Source: Allostella vacuolata
GTDB taxonomy: Bacteria > Pseudomonadota > Alphaproteobacteria > ATCC43930 > Allostellaceae
Assembly: GCA_006739055.1 (NCBI GenBank)
Contig: AP019702.1
Coordinates: 2,011,001-2,075,000 of the forward strand
Length of the DNA stretch: 64,000 nucleotides
Reading direction: 5' to 3'
Positions within the stretch are counted from its first letter, which is position 1; each line of letters starts with the position of its first letter. The translations under genes and the position numbers were made by a program. Positions 15,770 to 24,811 of the stretch are shown here, piece after piece. The notes beneath the pieces are model-generated. The model saw only the letters and a list, made by a program, of their open reading frames with translations, was not told the DNA's origin and ran no database searches.

Positions 15770-17833
15770 GTAGCGGATCGCGGCGTCGCGCTCGAAGAGG
15801 TAGAGCAGGGTGCGCAGGGCCTGGCCGCGCTCGGTCCGCAGCTCCGGGTCGCGGTCGACGATCAGGCGGGCGTCGTCGCGGGCCGCCTCCATCAGGTCGG
15901 CATGGGCGGCGGGGTCTGCCAGGCGGAAGTCGGGCAGGCCGCTCTGGCGGGTGCCCAGCACCTCGCCGCCGCCGCGCAGGCGCAGATCCTCCTCGGCGAT
16001 GCGGAAGCCGTCCTCGGTCTCGCGCATGATGCGCAGCCGGGCCCGCGCCGTCTCGCCGAGCGGCGGGGTATGCAGGAGGATGCAGGTCGAGGGCCGCTCG
16101 CCGCGGCCGATCCGCCCGCGCAGCTGGTGCAGCTGGGCCAGGCCGAAGCGCTCGGCATGCTCGATCACCATGACCGTGGCCTCGGGCACGTCGACGCCGA
16201 CCTCGATCACCGTGGTCGCCACCAGCACGCCGATGTCGCCATGGGCAAAGCCGGCCATCGCCGCGTCACGCTCGGGTCCCTTCATTCGGCCGTGGATCAG
16301 GGCCACCCGGCCGGGGAAGGCCTTCTCCAGCTGCGCGGCCCGCTCGGTCGCCGCCGCCAGGTCGAGCTGCTCGCTCTCCTCGATCAGCGGGCACACCCAA
16401 TAGACCTTGGCCCCGGCGGCGAGCGCCCGGGCGACGCCCCCCGCGACCTCGTCCAGCCGCTCGGCCGGAACCACCACCGTGGTGACCGGGCGGCGGCCGG
16501 GCGGCTTCTCGTCGATGCGCGAGACGTCGATGTCGCCATAGGCGGTCAGCAGCAGGGTGCGGGGGATGGGGGTCGCCGTCGTCACCAGCACGTCGACCGC
16601 ATCGCCCTTGCGGGCCAGCAGCAGGCGCTGGTGCACGCCGAAGCGGTGCTGCTCGTCGATCACCGCCAGCCCCAGGGCCTGGAACTGCACGTCCTCCTGG
16701 AAGAGCGCGTGGGTCCCGACGACCAGGCGCAGGCGGCCGTCGGCCAGGCGCGCCAGGGTCGCCTCCCGCGCCTTGCCCTTGTCGCGGCCGGACAGGAAGC
16801 CGACCTCCAGCCCCGCGCTCCGGGCCAGCGGCGCCAGCCGGGCGAGGTGCTGCCGGGCCAGCAGGTCGGTCGGCGCCATCAGCGCCGCCTGGCCGCCCGA
16901 CTCGACCACCGCCAGCATCGCCAGCAGGGCGACGATGGTCTTGCCGCTGCCGACATCGCCCTGCAGCAGGCGCAGCATGCGGGTCGGGGTCGCCATGTCG
17001 GCCAGGATCTCGGCCAGGCAGCGTTGCTGCGAGCGGGTCAGGGTGAAGGGCAGGGCATCCAGGACGAGACGCTGCAGGCTGCCGTCGCCGACCCGCGGCC
17101 GGCCGGAGACCCGGCGCTGCCGCCGGCGCAGCAGGTTGAGCGCGAGTTGGCTCGCCAGCAGCTCGTCGAAGGCCAGCCGCGCCCGGGCGGGCAGGGTCGG
17201 CAGCAGGTCGGCCTCGCCGCCCGGGGCATGGGCGGCGGCCAGGGCCGCGCGCCAGTCGGGCCAGCCCTGGCGGGCCTTCCAGGCCGGGTCGAGCCATTCC
17301 GGCAGGGCCGGCGCGCGCTCCACCGCGGCGGCGATCGCCCGGCGCAGCACCGCCGGCGGCAGGCCGGCCGTCATGGCATGGACCGGCTCCACGGTCTGGA
17401 CCGATGCCGCGTCCTCGGGCGGGGCGACGCGATCAGGATGGGGCATCTGCAGGGCGTCGCCGAAGCTTTCCACCCGGCCGCTGACGATGCGGGTGCTGCC
17501 GGTCGGGTATGCGCGCTCCATCTGGTCGCGCCGGGCATGGAAGAAGACGAGCGCGATGCTGCCGCTGCCGTCGGAGCAGAGGATGCGGTAGGGGCGGCGG
17601 CCCTCGGCCGGCTGGTGGGCGTCGATGCGCAGGGTCAGGGTGGCGATCCGGCCGATCTCGACCTCGGCCAGGCGGGGGGCGTAGCGCCGGTCGATGATGC
17701 CGACCGGCAGGTGCCACAGCAGGTCGACCACGCGCGGGCCGGCGACCCGCTCGACCAGCGCGGCCAGGCGGGGACCGACCCCGGGCAAGCTGGTGACCGG
17801 GGCGAACAGGGGGAACAGGGGTTCGGGGCGCAC
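15755..17833 (-). CDS. recG: ATP-dependent DNA helicase RecG
   Basis: This 692-aa enzyme is of normal RecG length. It remodels stalled replication forks and branched recombination intermediates. Order: N-terminal wedge/OB domain (about 1-165), helicase domain 1 with Walker A GDVGSGKT at 292-299 and the DEQH box in VIDEQHRFGVHQR, helicase domain 2 with the QxxGRxGR motif in QLRGRIGRGERPS, and the C-terminal TRG region with GGGEVLGTRQSGLPDFRLAD. It starts at GTG, divergent from sdhE-mfd. Confidence 0.97.
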   Translation of the reverse strand: MRPEPLFPLFAPVTSLPGVGPRLAALVERVAGPRVVDLLWHLPVGIIDRRYAPRLAEVEIGRIATLTLRIDAHQPAEGRRPYRILCSDGSGSIALVFFHARRDQMERAYPTGSTRIVSGRVESFGDALQMPHPDRVAPPEDAASVQTVEPVHAMTAGLPPAVLRRAIAAAVERAPALPEWLDPAWKARQGWPDWRAALAAAHAPGGEADLLPTLPARARLAFDELLASQLALNLLRRRQRRVSGRPRVGDGSLQRLVLDALPFTLTRSQQRCLAEILADMATPTRMLRLLQGDVGSGKTIVALLAMLAVVESGGQAALMAPTDLLARQHLARLAPLARSAGLEVGFLSGRDKGKAREATLARLADGRLRLVVGTHALFQEDVQFQALGLAVIDEQHRFGVHQRLLLARKGDAVDVLVTTATPIPRTLLLTAYGDIDVSRIDEKPPGRRPVTTVVVPAERLDEVAGGVARALAAGAKVYWVCPLIEESEQLDLAAATERAAQLEKAFPGRVALIHGRMKGPERDAAMAGFAHGDIGVLVATTVIEVGVDVPEATVMVIEHAERFGLAQLHQLRGRIGRGERPSTCILLHTPPLGETARARLRIMRETEDGFRIAEEDLRLRGGGEVLGTRQSGLPDFRLADPAAHADLMEAARDDARLIVDRDPELRTERGQALRTLLYLFERDAAIRYVRSG

Positions 17834-17878
17834 GGGCTGGGCGGTATCCCTCGTCGCGGCAGGGGGGCGGCAAAGCGG

Positions 17879-17907
17879 GTGACAGGACGGCAGAGCCGGC
17901 CTATACC
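17879..17907 (+). promoter_or_regulatory. Candidate promoter of sdhE-mfd
   Basis: GTGACA (17879-17884, five of six matches to TTGACA) and TATACC (17902-17907, four of six matches to TATAAT) are separated by 17 bases in the divergent recG-sdhE gap. The start codon follows about 40 bases downstream. Confidence 0.5.
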
Positions 17908-17946
17908 GTAGACCTGTCCCCCAGGAAACGTTCTCTCGCCACCGCC

Positions 17947-18207
17947 ATGGATGTGCGGCTAAAGAAGCTGCTGTTTCGCAGCGCCCATCGCGGCACCAAG
18001 GAAATCGACCTGATTCTCGGCGGCTTCGCCGCGGACCGGCTCGAATCCCTGTCGCCCGACCAGGTCGATCGCTACGAAGCGCTGATCGAGACGCAGGACC
18101 CGAATCTGTACGACTGGCTGGTCGGCCTGGCGCCGGTTCCGCCCGAGTACGATACGGACGTGCTGGCGCTGATCCGCGCCCATCGCCGTCTGCCCGGGGC
18201 CTCGTGA
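17947..18207 (+). CDS. sdhE: FAD assembly factor SdhE
   Basis: This 86-aa protein of the SdhE/Sdh5/YgfY family promotes covalent attachment of FAD to the succinate dehydrogenase flavoprotein subunit. The diagnostic RGxxE motif is RGTKE at residues 15-19 in FRSAHRGTKEIDLILGGF. The downstream LYDWLVG segment is also conserved. It acts in the cytoplasm as a chaperone. Its stop overlaps the GTG start of mfd (GTGA), a neighbour pair frequently seen in alphaproteobacteria. Confidence 0.92.
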   Translation: MDVRLKKLLFRSAHRGTKEIDLILGGFAADRLESLSPDQVDRYEALIETQDPNLYDWLVGLAPVPPEYDTDVLALIRAHRRLPGAS

Positions 18208-21200
18208 TCCGCCGCCGCGACCTGTTCGCGACCCCCGGTCGCGTCGTCCTCTCCGGCGTGCCGGAGGGCTACGACGCGCTCGTGCTGGCGCGCCTTGCCG
18301 CCGAGGCCGGCCCGCCGATCCTGCACGTCGCCCGCGACGAGCCGCGGATGATGGCGATGGTGGAGGCCGCGCGCTTCCTGGCCCCGGGGCTGGAGATCCT
18401 GCCGTTCCCGGCCTGGGACTGCCTGCCCTACGACCGCGCCTCGCCGAACGTGCGGGCGGTCAGCCGCCGCATCGAGACGCTGGTCCGCCTCGGCCAGCCG
18501 GCCGATGGGCGCCGCCTGGTGGTCACCACCGTCAACGCGCTGCTGCAGCGGGTGCCCCCGCGCAGCTTCTTCCAGGGCGCGATGCTCAACGCCGCCGTCG
18601 GCGGCGACCTGCCGGACGGGCAGGTCACGGCCTTCCTCGCGCGCAACGGCTATCGCCGGGTCGGCACGGTGCGCGAAGCGGGCGAGTATGCGCTGCGCGG
18701 CGGCATCCTGGACCTGTTCCCGCCGGGCGCCGAGCTGCCGATCCGCATCGACCGCTTCGGCGACCAGATCGAGGCGATGCGCGCCTTCGACCCGCTGACC
18801 CAGCGCAGCACCGGCGACATCCCGTCGATGTCGCTGATGCCGGTCAGCGAGATCCGCCTCGACGAGGAGACGGTGGAGCGGTTCCGCACCGGCTACCGCG
18901 AGCGCTTCGGCGCCATCTCCGACGACGACCTGCTCTATGCCGCGATCAGCGAAGCGCGGCCGTATGCCGGCATGGAGCATTGGCTGCCGCTGTTCCACGA
19001 GCGGCTGGAGACGCTGTTCGACCACCTGCCCGAGGCCTGCCCGGTCGTCTTCGACCACCAGGCGGAGGAGGCGGTCACCGCCCGCTTCGCCACCATCCGC
19101 GACTATTACGACACCCGGCGCAGCATGATGAACGCCGCCACCGGCGGCGCCCCCTACCGGCCGCTGCCGCCGGCGATGCTGTACCTGGCCGAGGACGAGT
19201 GGGACGAGACCCTGGTCGACCGCGCCGTCGTCCACACCACCCCCTTCAACGCCCCGGGATCGCCCGGGCGGACGATCGATGCCGGCGGGCGGCGCGGGCG
19301 CGAGTTCGGCGACGTGCGGGCGGCCGGCGCCAATGTCTACGAGGCGTTGCGCGATCACCTGCAGGCCGAGCAGGCGGCCGGGCGGCGGACCATCGTCGCC
19401 GCCTACAGCACCGGCTCGCGGGAGCGCCTGCGCACGGTCCTGGCCGAGCACGGGATCACCGCGGCCGAGACGGTGGAGCGCTGGCAGAAGGCGACTTCGC
19501 TGGCGCCGGGCCGCACCGCGCTGCTGGTGCTGCCGATCGAGCAGGGCTTCGTCGACGACAAGCTGTCGGTGGTCACCGAGCAGGACGTGCTGGGCGACCG
19601 GCTGGCCCGCACCACCCGCCGGCGGCGCAACTTCGACCAGTTCGTGGCCGAGGTCTCGGCGCTCACCATCGGCGACTTCGTGGTCCATGCCGACCACGGC
19701 ATCGGCCGCTACGACGGGCTGGTCACGCTGGACGTGGCCGGCGCCGCCCACGACTGCCTGCGGGTGGTCTATGACGGCGGCGACAAGCTGTTCGTGCCGG
19801 TCGAGAACATCGAGATCCTGTCGCGCTACGGCAGCGGCGACGGCGAGGTGGCGCTCGACAAGCTGGGCGGCGCCGGCTGGCAGTCGCGCAAGGCGCGGGT
19901 CAAGCAGCGCATCCGGGCGATCGCCGACGAGCTGGTGCGCCTGGCCGCGACCCGCGAGGTGCGCTCGGGCGAGGTGATGCCGCCGCCCGAGGGCCTGTTC
20001 GACGAGTTCTGCGCCCGCTTCCCCTTCCCGGAGACCGAGGACCAGCTGCGCGCCATCGCCGACGTGGTCGAGGATCTGGGCTCCGGCCGGCCGATGGACC
20101 GGCTGGTGTGCGGCGACGTCGGCTTCGGCAAGACCGAGGTGGCGCTGCGTGCCGCCTTCATCGCCGCCCTCGGCGGATCCCAGGTGGCGGTGATCGTGCC
20201 GACCACGCTGCTCGCCCGCCAGCACCACCGCACCTTCGTGCAGCGCTTCGCCGGCCTGCCGGTGCGCATCGAGCAGCTCTCGCGTCTGGTCACGCCCAAG
20301 AACGCAAAGGCGGTCAAGGCGATGCTGGCCGAGGGGCAGGTCGACATCATCGTCGGGACCCACGCGGTCCTGGCCAAGGACGTGAAGTTCCGCCATCTCG
20401 GCCTCGTCATCGTCGACGAGGAGCAGCATTTCGGCGTCGCCCAGAAGGAGAAGCTGAAGCATCTGCGGGCCGAGGTGCACATCCTGACGCTGACCGCGAC
20501 GCCGATCCCGCGCACCCTGCAGATGGCCCTGTCGGGGGTGCGGCAGATGAGCATCATCGCCACGCCGCCGGTCGACCGGCTGGCGGTGCGGACCTTCGTG
20601 CTGCCGTTCGACCCGGTGGTGGTGCGTGAGGCGATCCTGCGCGAGCGCTACCGCAGCGGCCAGGTCTTCTATGTCTGCCCGCGGATCGAGGACCTGACGG
20701 CGATCCACGAGCAGCTGCGCGAGCTGGTGCCGGAGGCCAAGGTCGCCGTCGCCCACGGCCGCATGGCGCCGGCTGAGATCGAGACCGTCATGTCGGAGTT
20801 CTGCGACGGCGCCTACGACATCCTGCTGTCGACGACGATCATCGAATCCGGCCTCGACATCCCGTCCGCCAACACCATGATCGTCCACCGCGCCGACATG
20901 TTCGGCCTGGCCCAGCTCTACCAGCTGCGCGGCCGCATCGGTCGCGGCAAGCAGCGCGCCTACGCCTACCTGACGCTGCCGCCGGGCAAGATGCTGACCG
21001 AGACCGCCCAGCGCCGGCTGGAGGTGATGCAGACGCTCGACACGCTGGGGGCGGGCTTCACCCTGGCCAGCCACGACCTGGACATCCGCGGCGCCGGCAA
21101 CCTCCTGGGCGAGGAGCAGTCCGGCCATGTGCGCGAGGTCGGGGTCGAGCTCTACCAGCAGCTGCTCGAGGAGGCGGTGGCGGAGGCGCGCGGCCTGGCG

Positions 21201-21803
21201 GAGGAGGAAGCCGGCGAAAGCTGGACCCCGCAGATCGCCATCGGCACCTCGGTCCTGATCCCGGAGGGCTACGTCGCCGACCTCGGCGTCCGGCTCGGGC
21301 TCTACCGGCGCATCTCCACCCTGGTCGACCGGCGCGAGATCGATGCCTTCGCCGCCGAGCTCGGCGACCGCTTCGGGCCGCTGCCGGCCGAGGTCGAGAA
21401 CCTGCTCGACGTCATCGCCATCAAGCAGCTCTGCCGCGAGGCCCGCATCGAGCGGATCGAGGCCGGCCCCAAGGGCTGCGTCATCGGCTTCCACGGCAAT
21501 TCCTTCCCCAACCCCGCCGGGCTGGTGGAGTTCATCGCGCGCAACGCCGGCACCGCCAGGGTCCGCCCCGACCACAAGCTGGTCATCACCCGGACCTGGG
21601 ACGAGGCCAAGCAGCGGCTGCTCGGCCTGCAGAACCTGCTGAAGACCCTGGTCAAGCTGGCCCGCGGCGAGGCGATGCCGAAGGCGCCGCCGCCCAAGAC
21701 CCTGCCGCCGCCCAAGGCGCTGGCGGCCAAGCCCCAGCCCCAGCCGCCCAAGCCCGCTCCCCGGCGGCCGCTGCCGGCCAAGTTCACGATCGGCCGGCGA
21801 TAG
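18204..21803 (+). CDS. mfd: Transcription-repair coupling factor Mfd
   Basis: This 1199-aa translocase dislodges RNA polymerase stalled at DNA damage and recruits UvrA. The N-terminal UvrB-homology module is followed by the RNA-polymerase-interaction region around DFVVHADHGIGRYDGL. The motor has Walker A GDVGFGKT at about 637-644, DEEQ in VIDEEQHFGVAQ, and the TRG/QxxGRIGRG segment. The D7 autoinhibitory domain closes the protein. The C-terminus carries an extra Lys/Pro/Ala-rich tail (about 40 residues). Translation starts at GTG inside the sdhE stop, so it is coupled to sdhE. Confidence 0.97.
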   Translation: MIRRRDLFATPGRVVLSGVPEGYDALVLARLAAEAGPPILHVARDEPRMMAMVEAARFLAPGLEILPFPAWDCLPYDRASPNVRAVSRRIETLVRLGQPADGRRLVVTTVNALLQRVPPRSFFQGAMLNAAVGGDLPDGQVTAFLARNGYRRVGTVREAGEYALRGGILDLFPPGAELPIRIDRFGDQIEAMRAFDPLTQRSTGDIPSMSLMPVSEIRLDEETVERFRTGYRERFGAISDDDLLYAAISEARPYAGMEHWLPLFHERLETLFDHLPEACPVVFDHQAEEAVTARFATIRDYYDTRRSMMNAATGGAPYRPLPPAMLYLAEDEWDETLVDRAVVHTTPFNAPGSPGRTIDAGGRRGREFGDVRAAGANVYEALRDHLQAEQAAGRRTIVAAYSTGSRERLRTVLAEHGITAAETVERWQKATSLAPGRTALLVLPIEQGFVDDKLSVVTEQDVLGDRLARTTRRRRNFDQFVAEVSALTIGDFVVHADHGIGRYDGLVTLDVAGAAHDCLRVVYDGGDKLFVPVENIEILSRYGSGDGEVALDKLGGAGWQSRKARVKQRIRAIADELVRLAATREVRSGEVMPPPEGLFDEFCARFPFPETEDQLRAIADVVEDLGSGRPMDRLVCGDVGFGKTEVALRAAFIAALGGSQVAVIVPTTLLARQHHRTFVQRFAGLPVRIEQLSRLVTPKNAKAVKAMLAEGQVDIIVGTHAVLAKDVKFRHLGLVIVDEEQHFGVAQKEKLKHLRAEVHILTLTATPIPRTLQMALSGVRQMSIIATPPVDRLAVRTFVLPFDPVVVREAILRERYRSGQVFYVCPRIEDLTAIHEQLRELVPEAKVAVAHGRMAPAEIETVMSEFCDGAYDILLSTTIIESGLDIPSANTMIVHRADMFGLAQLYQLRGRIGRGKQRAYAYLTLPPGKMLTETAQRRLEVMQTLDTLGAGFTLASHDLDIRGAGNLLGEEQSGHVREVGVELYQQLLEEAVAEARGLAEEEAGESWTPQIAIGTSVLIPEGYVADLGVRLGLYRRISTLVDRREIDAFAAELGDRFGPLPAEVENLLDVIAIKQLCREARIERIEAGPKGCVIGFHGNSFPNPAGLVEFIARNAGTARVRPDHKLVITRTWDEAKQRLLGLQNLLKTLVKLARGEAMPKAPPPKTLPPPKALAAKPQPQPPKPAPRRPLPAKFTIGRR

Positions 21804-21838
21804 GGGCTCCGCGGCAGGCGCGTTGCCCGTTGGTCGAA

Positions 21839-22004
21839 GCGTCCCTCGACTACGCTCGGGATGAGGGCCGTCTCAATCGGCGGAAGCGCTTGTGGAATAA
21901 AGGAAATTTCCTCACCCTGAGCGCAGTCGAAGGGCGCTTTGGCCGTCGGCCAATACTCCATTCGGCGGCCGGTGAGAACTCATCACGAGCGCAGTCGAGG
22001 GACG
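21839..22004. repeat. Cluster of three REP-like inverted repeats
   Basis: The mfd-upp gap (284 bases) holds three copies of a roughly 27-base element with core TCGACTGCGCTC. One is in plus orientation (21839-21866) and two are in minus orientation (21910-21937 and 21979-22004). Copies 1 and 2 can pair into a long imperfect stem. The gap is less GC-rich than its surroundings. I see no coding sequence in it. Confidence 0.7.
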
Positions 22005-22087
22005 TTGCGCCCGATGGTCAGCGCGTGCGGGTAGCGCTATGAATCGCGCTGCGCCCCACGCGCCACCGGACGACAGGAGAACCCCGC

Positions 22088-22732
22088 TTGCCCGACCACC
22101 CGACCGACGGCGTCACCGTCGTCGAGCACGCGCTCGCGGCCCACTACCTGACGACGCTGCGCGACCGCGACACGGCGATGCCGGCCTTCCGGTCCGCGAT
22201 GCGCGGCCTGTCGCTGATCCTGGGGGCCGAGGCCACCCGCGATCTGGCGCTGGTGCGCCGCCTGGTCGCGACCCCGCTGGAGGAGATGGAGGCGGGACGG
22301 CTGGAGGAGGACACCCTGTTCCTCGTCTCGGTGCTGCGCGCGGGCGAGGGGCTGCTGGAAGGGTTGCGGGCGCTGGTGCCGGAGGCGCGGATCGGCCATG
22401 TCGGCCTCTATCGCGACCCGGCCACCCTGAAGCCGGTCCACTATTACGAGCATCTGCCGCCGCGCATGGACCGCGGGCTGGTCCTGGTCGTCGACCCCAT
22501 GCTGGCCACGGGCAGCTCGGCCGCGGCCGCGGTCGACCGGGTCAAGCAGCATGGCGGGCGGCGCATCCGCCTCCTCAGCGTCATCGCCGCGCCGGAGGGG
22601 GTCGCTGCGATGCGGGCCCAGCACCCGGATGTGGAGATCTTCACCGCCGCGATCGACCGCGGACTGGACGGCCACGGCTATATCCGGCCGGGCCTGGGCG
22701 ATGCCGGCGACCGCTACTTCGGTACGGATTGA
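22088..22732 (+). CDS. upp: Uracil phosphoribosyltransferase
   Basis: This 214-aa enzyme makes UMP from uracil and PRPP (pyrimidine salvage). The PRPP-binding loop is VDPMLATGSSAAAAVDR (about residues 137-153), and the uracil-binding end GYIRPGLGDAGDRYFGT is diagnostic. TTG at 22088 is the start, supported by ACAGGAG a few bases upstream and by the usual UPRT length. The last 19 bases overlap the convergent small membrane-protein gene. Confidence 0.95.
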   Translation: MPDHPTDGVTVVEHALAAHYLTTLRDRDTAMPAFRSAMRGLSLILGAEATRDLALVRRLVATPLEEMEAGRLEEDTLFLVSVLRAGEGLLEGLRALVPEARIGHVGLYRDPATLKPVHYYEHLPPRMDRGLVLVVDPMLATGSSAAAAVDRVKQHGGRRIRLLSVIAAPEGVAAMRAQHPDVEIFTAAIDRGLDGHGYIRPGLGDAGDRYFGTD

Positions 22733-22968
22733 TAGATCGAGGGCTGGCCGACTGCCGAAGGCGTCGCCGTCGCGTGGGCGGTCGGCAACAGCCGGTCCTG
22801 GCTGCCGCTCAGATGCGGCATGGTCGCGATCCAGCCGAAGACGCAGCCCAGGACCATCAGGCCGGCCGCGATCACGCGCTCGCCGCCCCACGGGCTCCGC
22901 CGCCACAGGGTGGCGCCGATCACGACGGACAGGATGGCGCTGAGGATGACGGCGGCTTGCAGGATCAT
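22714..22968 (-). CDS. Small two-helix membrane protein, hypothetical
   Basis: This is an 84-aa protein from ATG 22968 with two predicted membrane helices: about residues 2-20 (ILQAAVILSAILSVVIGATLW) and 30-48 (ERVIAAGLMVLGCVFGWIATM). A polar tail follows. I do not recognise a family. The start overlaps the stop of the DUF1501 remnant frame (ATGA), and the 3' end overlaps upp by 19 bases. A coding role is plausible but unproven. Confidence 0.5.
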   Translation of the reverse strand: MILQAAVILSAILSVVIGATLWRRSPWGGERVIAAGLMVLGCVFGWIATMPHLSGSQDRLLPTAHATATPSAVGQPSIYQSVPK

Positions 22969-23492
22969 GGACGCTGGCCTGGGCTCTGGTTGGCCCACTG
23001 GGTAGCACGCGCCGCGCGCGCCGGGCCACGACCTATGCCGTCATATAGACGTGGGCAAAGGGAATGATTCCCGCCAATACGGCGGTAACCATCAGAGCGC
23101 GAAATGGTTCCCTGGCCGCGGAATTCCGGCAGGGCGTCCGGCATGCCCCACCAGCGCTCCGCCACCGTCGCCAGCAGGCGGCGATAGTCGGTGCCGAGCG
23201 GGACGTCGCCGTTCTCCAGCGCCTCCAGATCCGGATGCGGCCCGAACAGGCCGCCCTTGACCTTGCCGCCGAGGACCAGCTGCGGCGCCGCCGCGCCGTG
23301 GTCGGTCCCGCGGCTGCGATTCTCGGCCGCGCGGCGGCCGAATTCCGAATAGGTGACCACCAGGAGCCCGTCCCACAATTCGCGTTCGATGGCAAATCGG
23401 CGCAGTTCGGCCAGGCCGCCGGCCAGGCTCGCCAGCAGCCGGGCATGGATCGCCGGCTGGAAGACGTGGGTGTCGAAGCTGCCGATGCTCAT
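22965..23492 (-). pseudogene. DUF1501 C-terminal remnant
   Basis: The frame contains the C-terminal third of a DUF1501 (sulfatase-like, usually Tat-exported) protein: GSFDTH, then DGLLVVTYSEFGRRAAENRSRGTDHGAAAPQLVLGG, VKGGLFGP and the ERWWG end. Intact members have some 400 residues with the catalytic-like N-terminal domain. Here homology begins abruptly at the FDTH motif near 23486, directly against the MFS gene start region, so roughly the first 250 residues are missing. After about 23130 the sequence no longer resembles the family end and runs on to a stop at 22965. This looks like a deletion remnant. Confidence 0.7.
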
Positions 23493-23584
23493 CTTGGGAG
23501 CGATCGCGCCCGGATCGGTGCCGGGACCGATTCCATGCTGCCGCCTCTTTGTGCAGTCGGCGAAGCGGGGTAGCTTCGGCGGCA

Positions 23585-24805
23585 ATGACAGAATTGGGGG
23601 AACGCCCCGGCGGGCCGCGCGCGCTGCTCGCCGATCGGGACTATCTGCGCCTGTGGCTGGTGGGGGGCTTCGCCAACGCGGTGCGCTGGCTGGAGCTGCT
23701 GGCGGCGGGCGTCTTCGCCTACGACCTGACCGGGTCGGGGCTGGTGGTGGCGGCGATGACGGCCGCGCGCATGCTGCCGATGCTCCTGGTGGGCGCGCTC
23801 GCGGGCGCGGTGGCGGACGCCGTCAACCGGCGGACGCTGCTGCTGGCCGGGCAGGCGGCGACCGCCGCCTCGGCATCGATCGTCTGCCTGCTGGCCCTTC
23901 TGGATCTGGTGACGCTCTGGCACATCGCCGCCGCGGGAACGGTCTCCGGCATCGTCTGGGCGGGCGAGATGGCGGTGCGCCGGCGGATGGTGAGCGAGGT
24001 CGCCGGCCCGACCCGGATCGGGCCGGCCATCGCGCTCGACACCGTCACCAACAGCGTGACCCGCATGGCGGGCCCGGTGCTGGGCGGGCTGCTGCTGGAG
24101 AAGGTCGGCATCGCCGGGGTCTATTTCCTGTCGGCGCTGCTCTACTTCCTGGGCTTCGTGCTGGTGCTCGGCCTGCGCTACAGCCAGGAGGCCCGGCCGC
24201 TCCGGATCCTGCAGATCCCGGGCGACATCGCGGCCGGGTTCGCCGTGGCGCGGAAGAGCGAGCTGATCCTGGCGATCCTGGCGACCACCGTGGTGATGAA
24301 CGCCTTCGGCTTCGCCTATACCGCGATGATCCCGCCGATCGGCCGGCAGGAGTTCGGCGTCTCGCCGACGCTGGTGGGGGTGCTGGCGTCGGCGGAGGCG
24401 GGCGGCAGCCTGCTGGGCGGCCTGCTGCTGGCGAGCGGGCGGTTGACCCTGGCGCGTGGCCGCCTGTTCATTGCCGGCGCGTTCGGGCTGATGATGGCGG
24501 TGGCGCTCGCCGCGCTCGCACCCTGGTACATGCTGGCATTCTTCCTGCTGCTGCTGGGCGGCTTCGGCACGTGCAGCTTCGCCAGCATGCAGAGCACGCT
24601 GATCCTGACCGAGGCGCCGCCCGAGATGCGCTCGCGGCTGATGGGCATCGTCACCGTGTGCATCGGCACCGGGCCCGTCGGCGTGCTGGCGGTGGGCGCG
24701 CTGTCCGACGTGATCGGCCCGCGCCAGGCGATGCTGGCGATGGCGCTGGCGGGCCTGGCCGGCCTCGCCGCCATCTACCTGCGCTGGCCGGCCCTGCGGC
24801 GCTGA
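23585..24805 (+). CDS. MFS transporter (MFS_3/enterobactin-exporter-like)
   Basis: This is a 406-aa major facilitator with about 12 helices. The N-terminal RDYLRLWLVGGFANAVRWLELLAAGVFAYDLTGSG and the loop GALAGAVADAVNRRTLLLAGQ are typical of the MFS_3/EntS-like group. A central cytoplasmic loop (about residues 195-215) separates the two halves. ATG 23585 was preferred over the upstream alternative because homology begins at LADRDYLRLW. It is divergent from the DUF1501 remnant and convergent with the lipoprotein gene. The cargo is unknown. Confidence 0.85.
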   Translation: MTELGERPGGPRALLADRDYLRLWLVGGFANAVRWLELLAAGVFAYDLTGSGLVVAAMTAARMLPMLLVGALAGAVADAVNRRTLLLAGQAATAASASIVCLLALLDLVTLWHIAAAGTVSGIVWAGEMAVRRRMVSEVAGPTRIGPAIALDTVTNSVTRMAGPVLGGLLLEKVGIAGVYFLSALLYFLGFVLVLGLRYSQEARPLRILQIPGDIAAGFAVARKSELILAILATTVVMNAFGFAYTAMIPPIGRQEFGVSPTLVGVLASAEAGGSLLGGLLLASGRLTLARGRLFIAGAFGLMMAVALAALAPWYMLAFFLLLLGGFGTCSFASMQSTLILTEAPPEMRSRLMGIVTVCIGTGPVGVLAVGALSDVIGPRQAMLAMALAGLAGLAAIYLRWPALRR

Positions 24806-24811
24806 CCGGGG

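Noticed and set aside
18072-21575. A 1167-residue minus-strand open frame covering mfd
   Set aside because: It is antisense to a clear mfd gene with full motifs; its translation is Arg/His/Gly/Ala-rich with no recognisable domain, as expected in GC-rich DNA.
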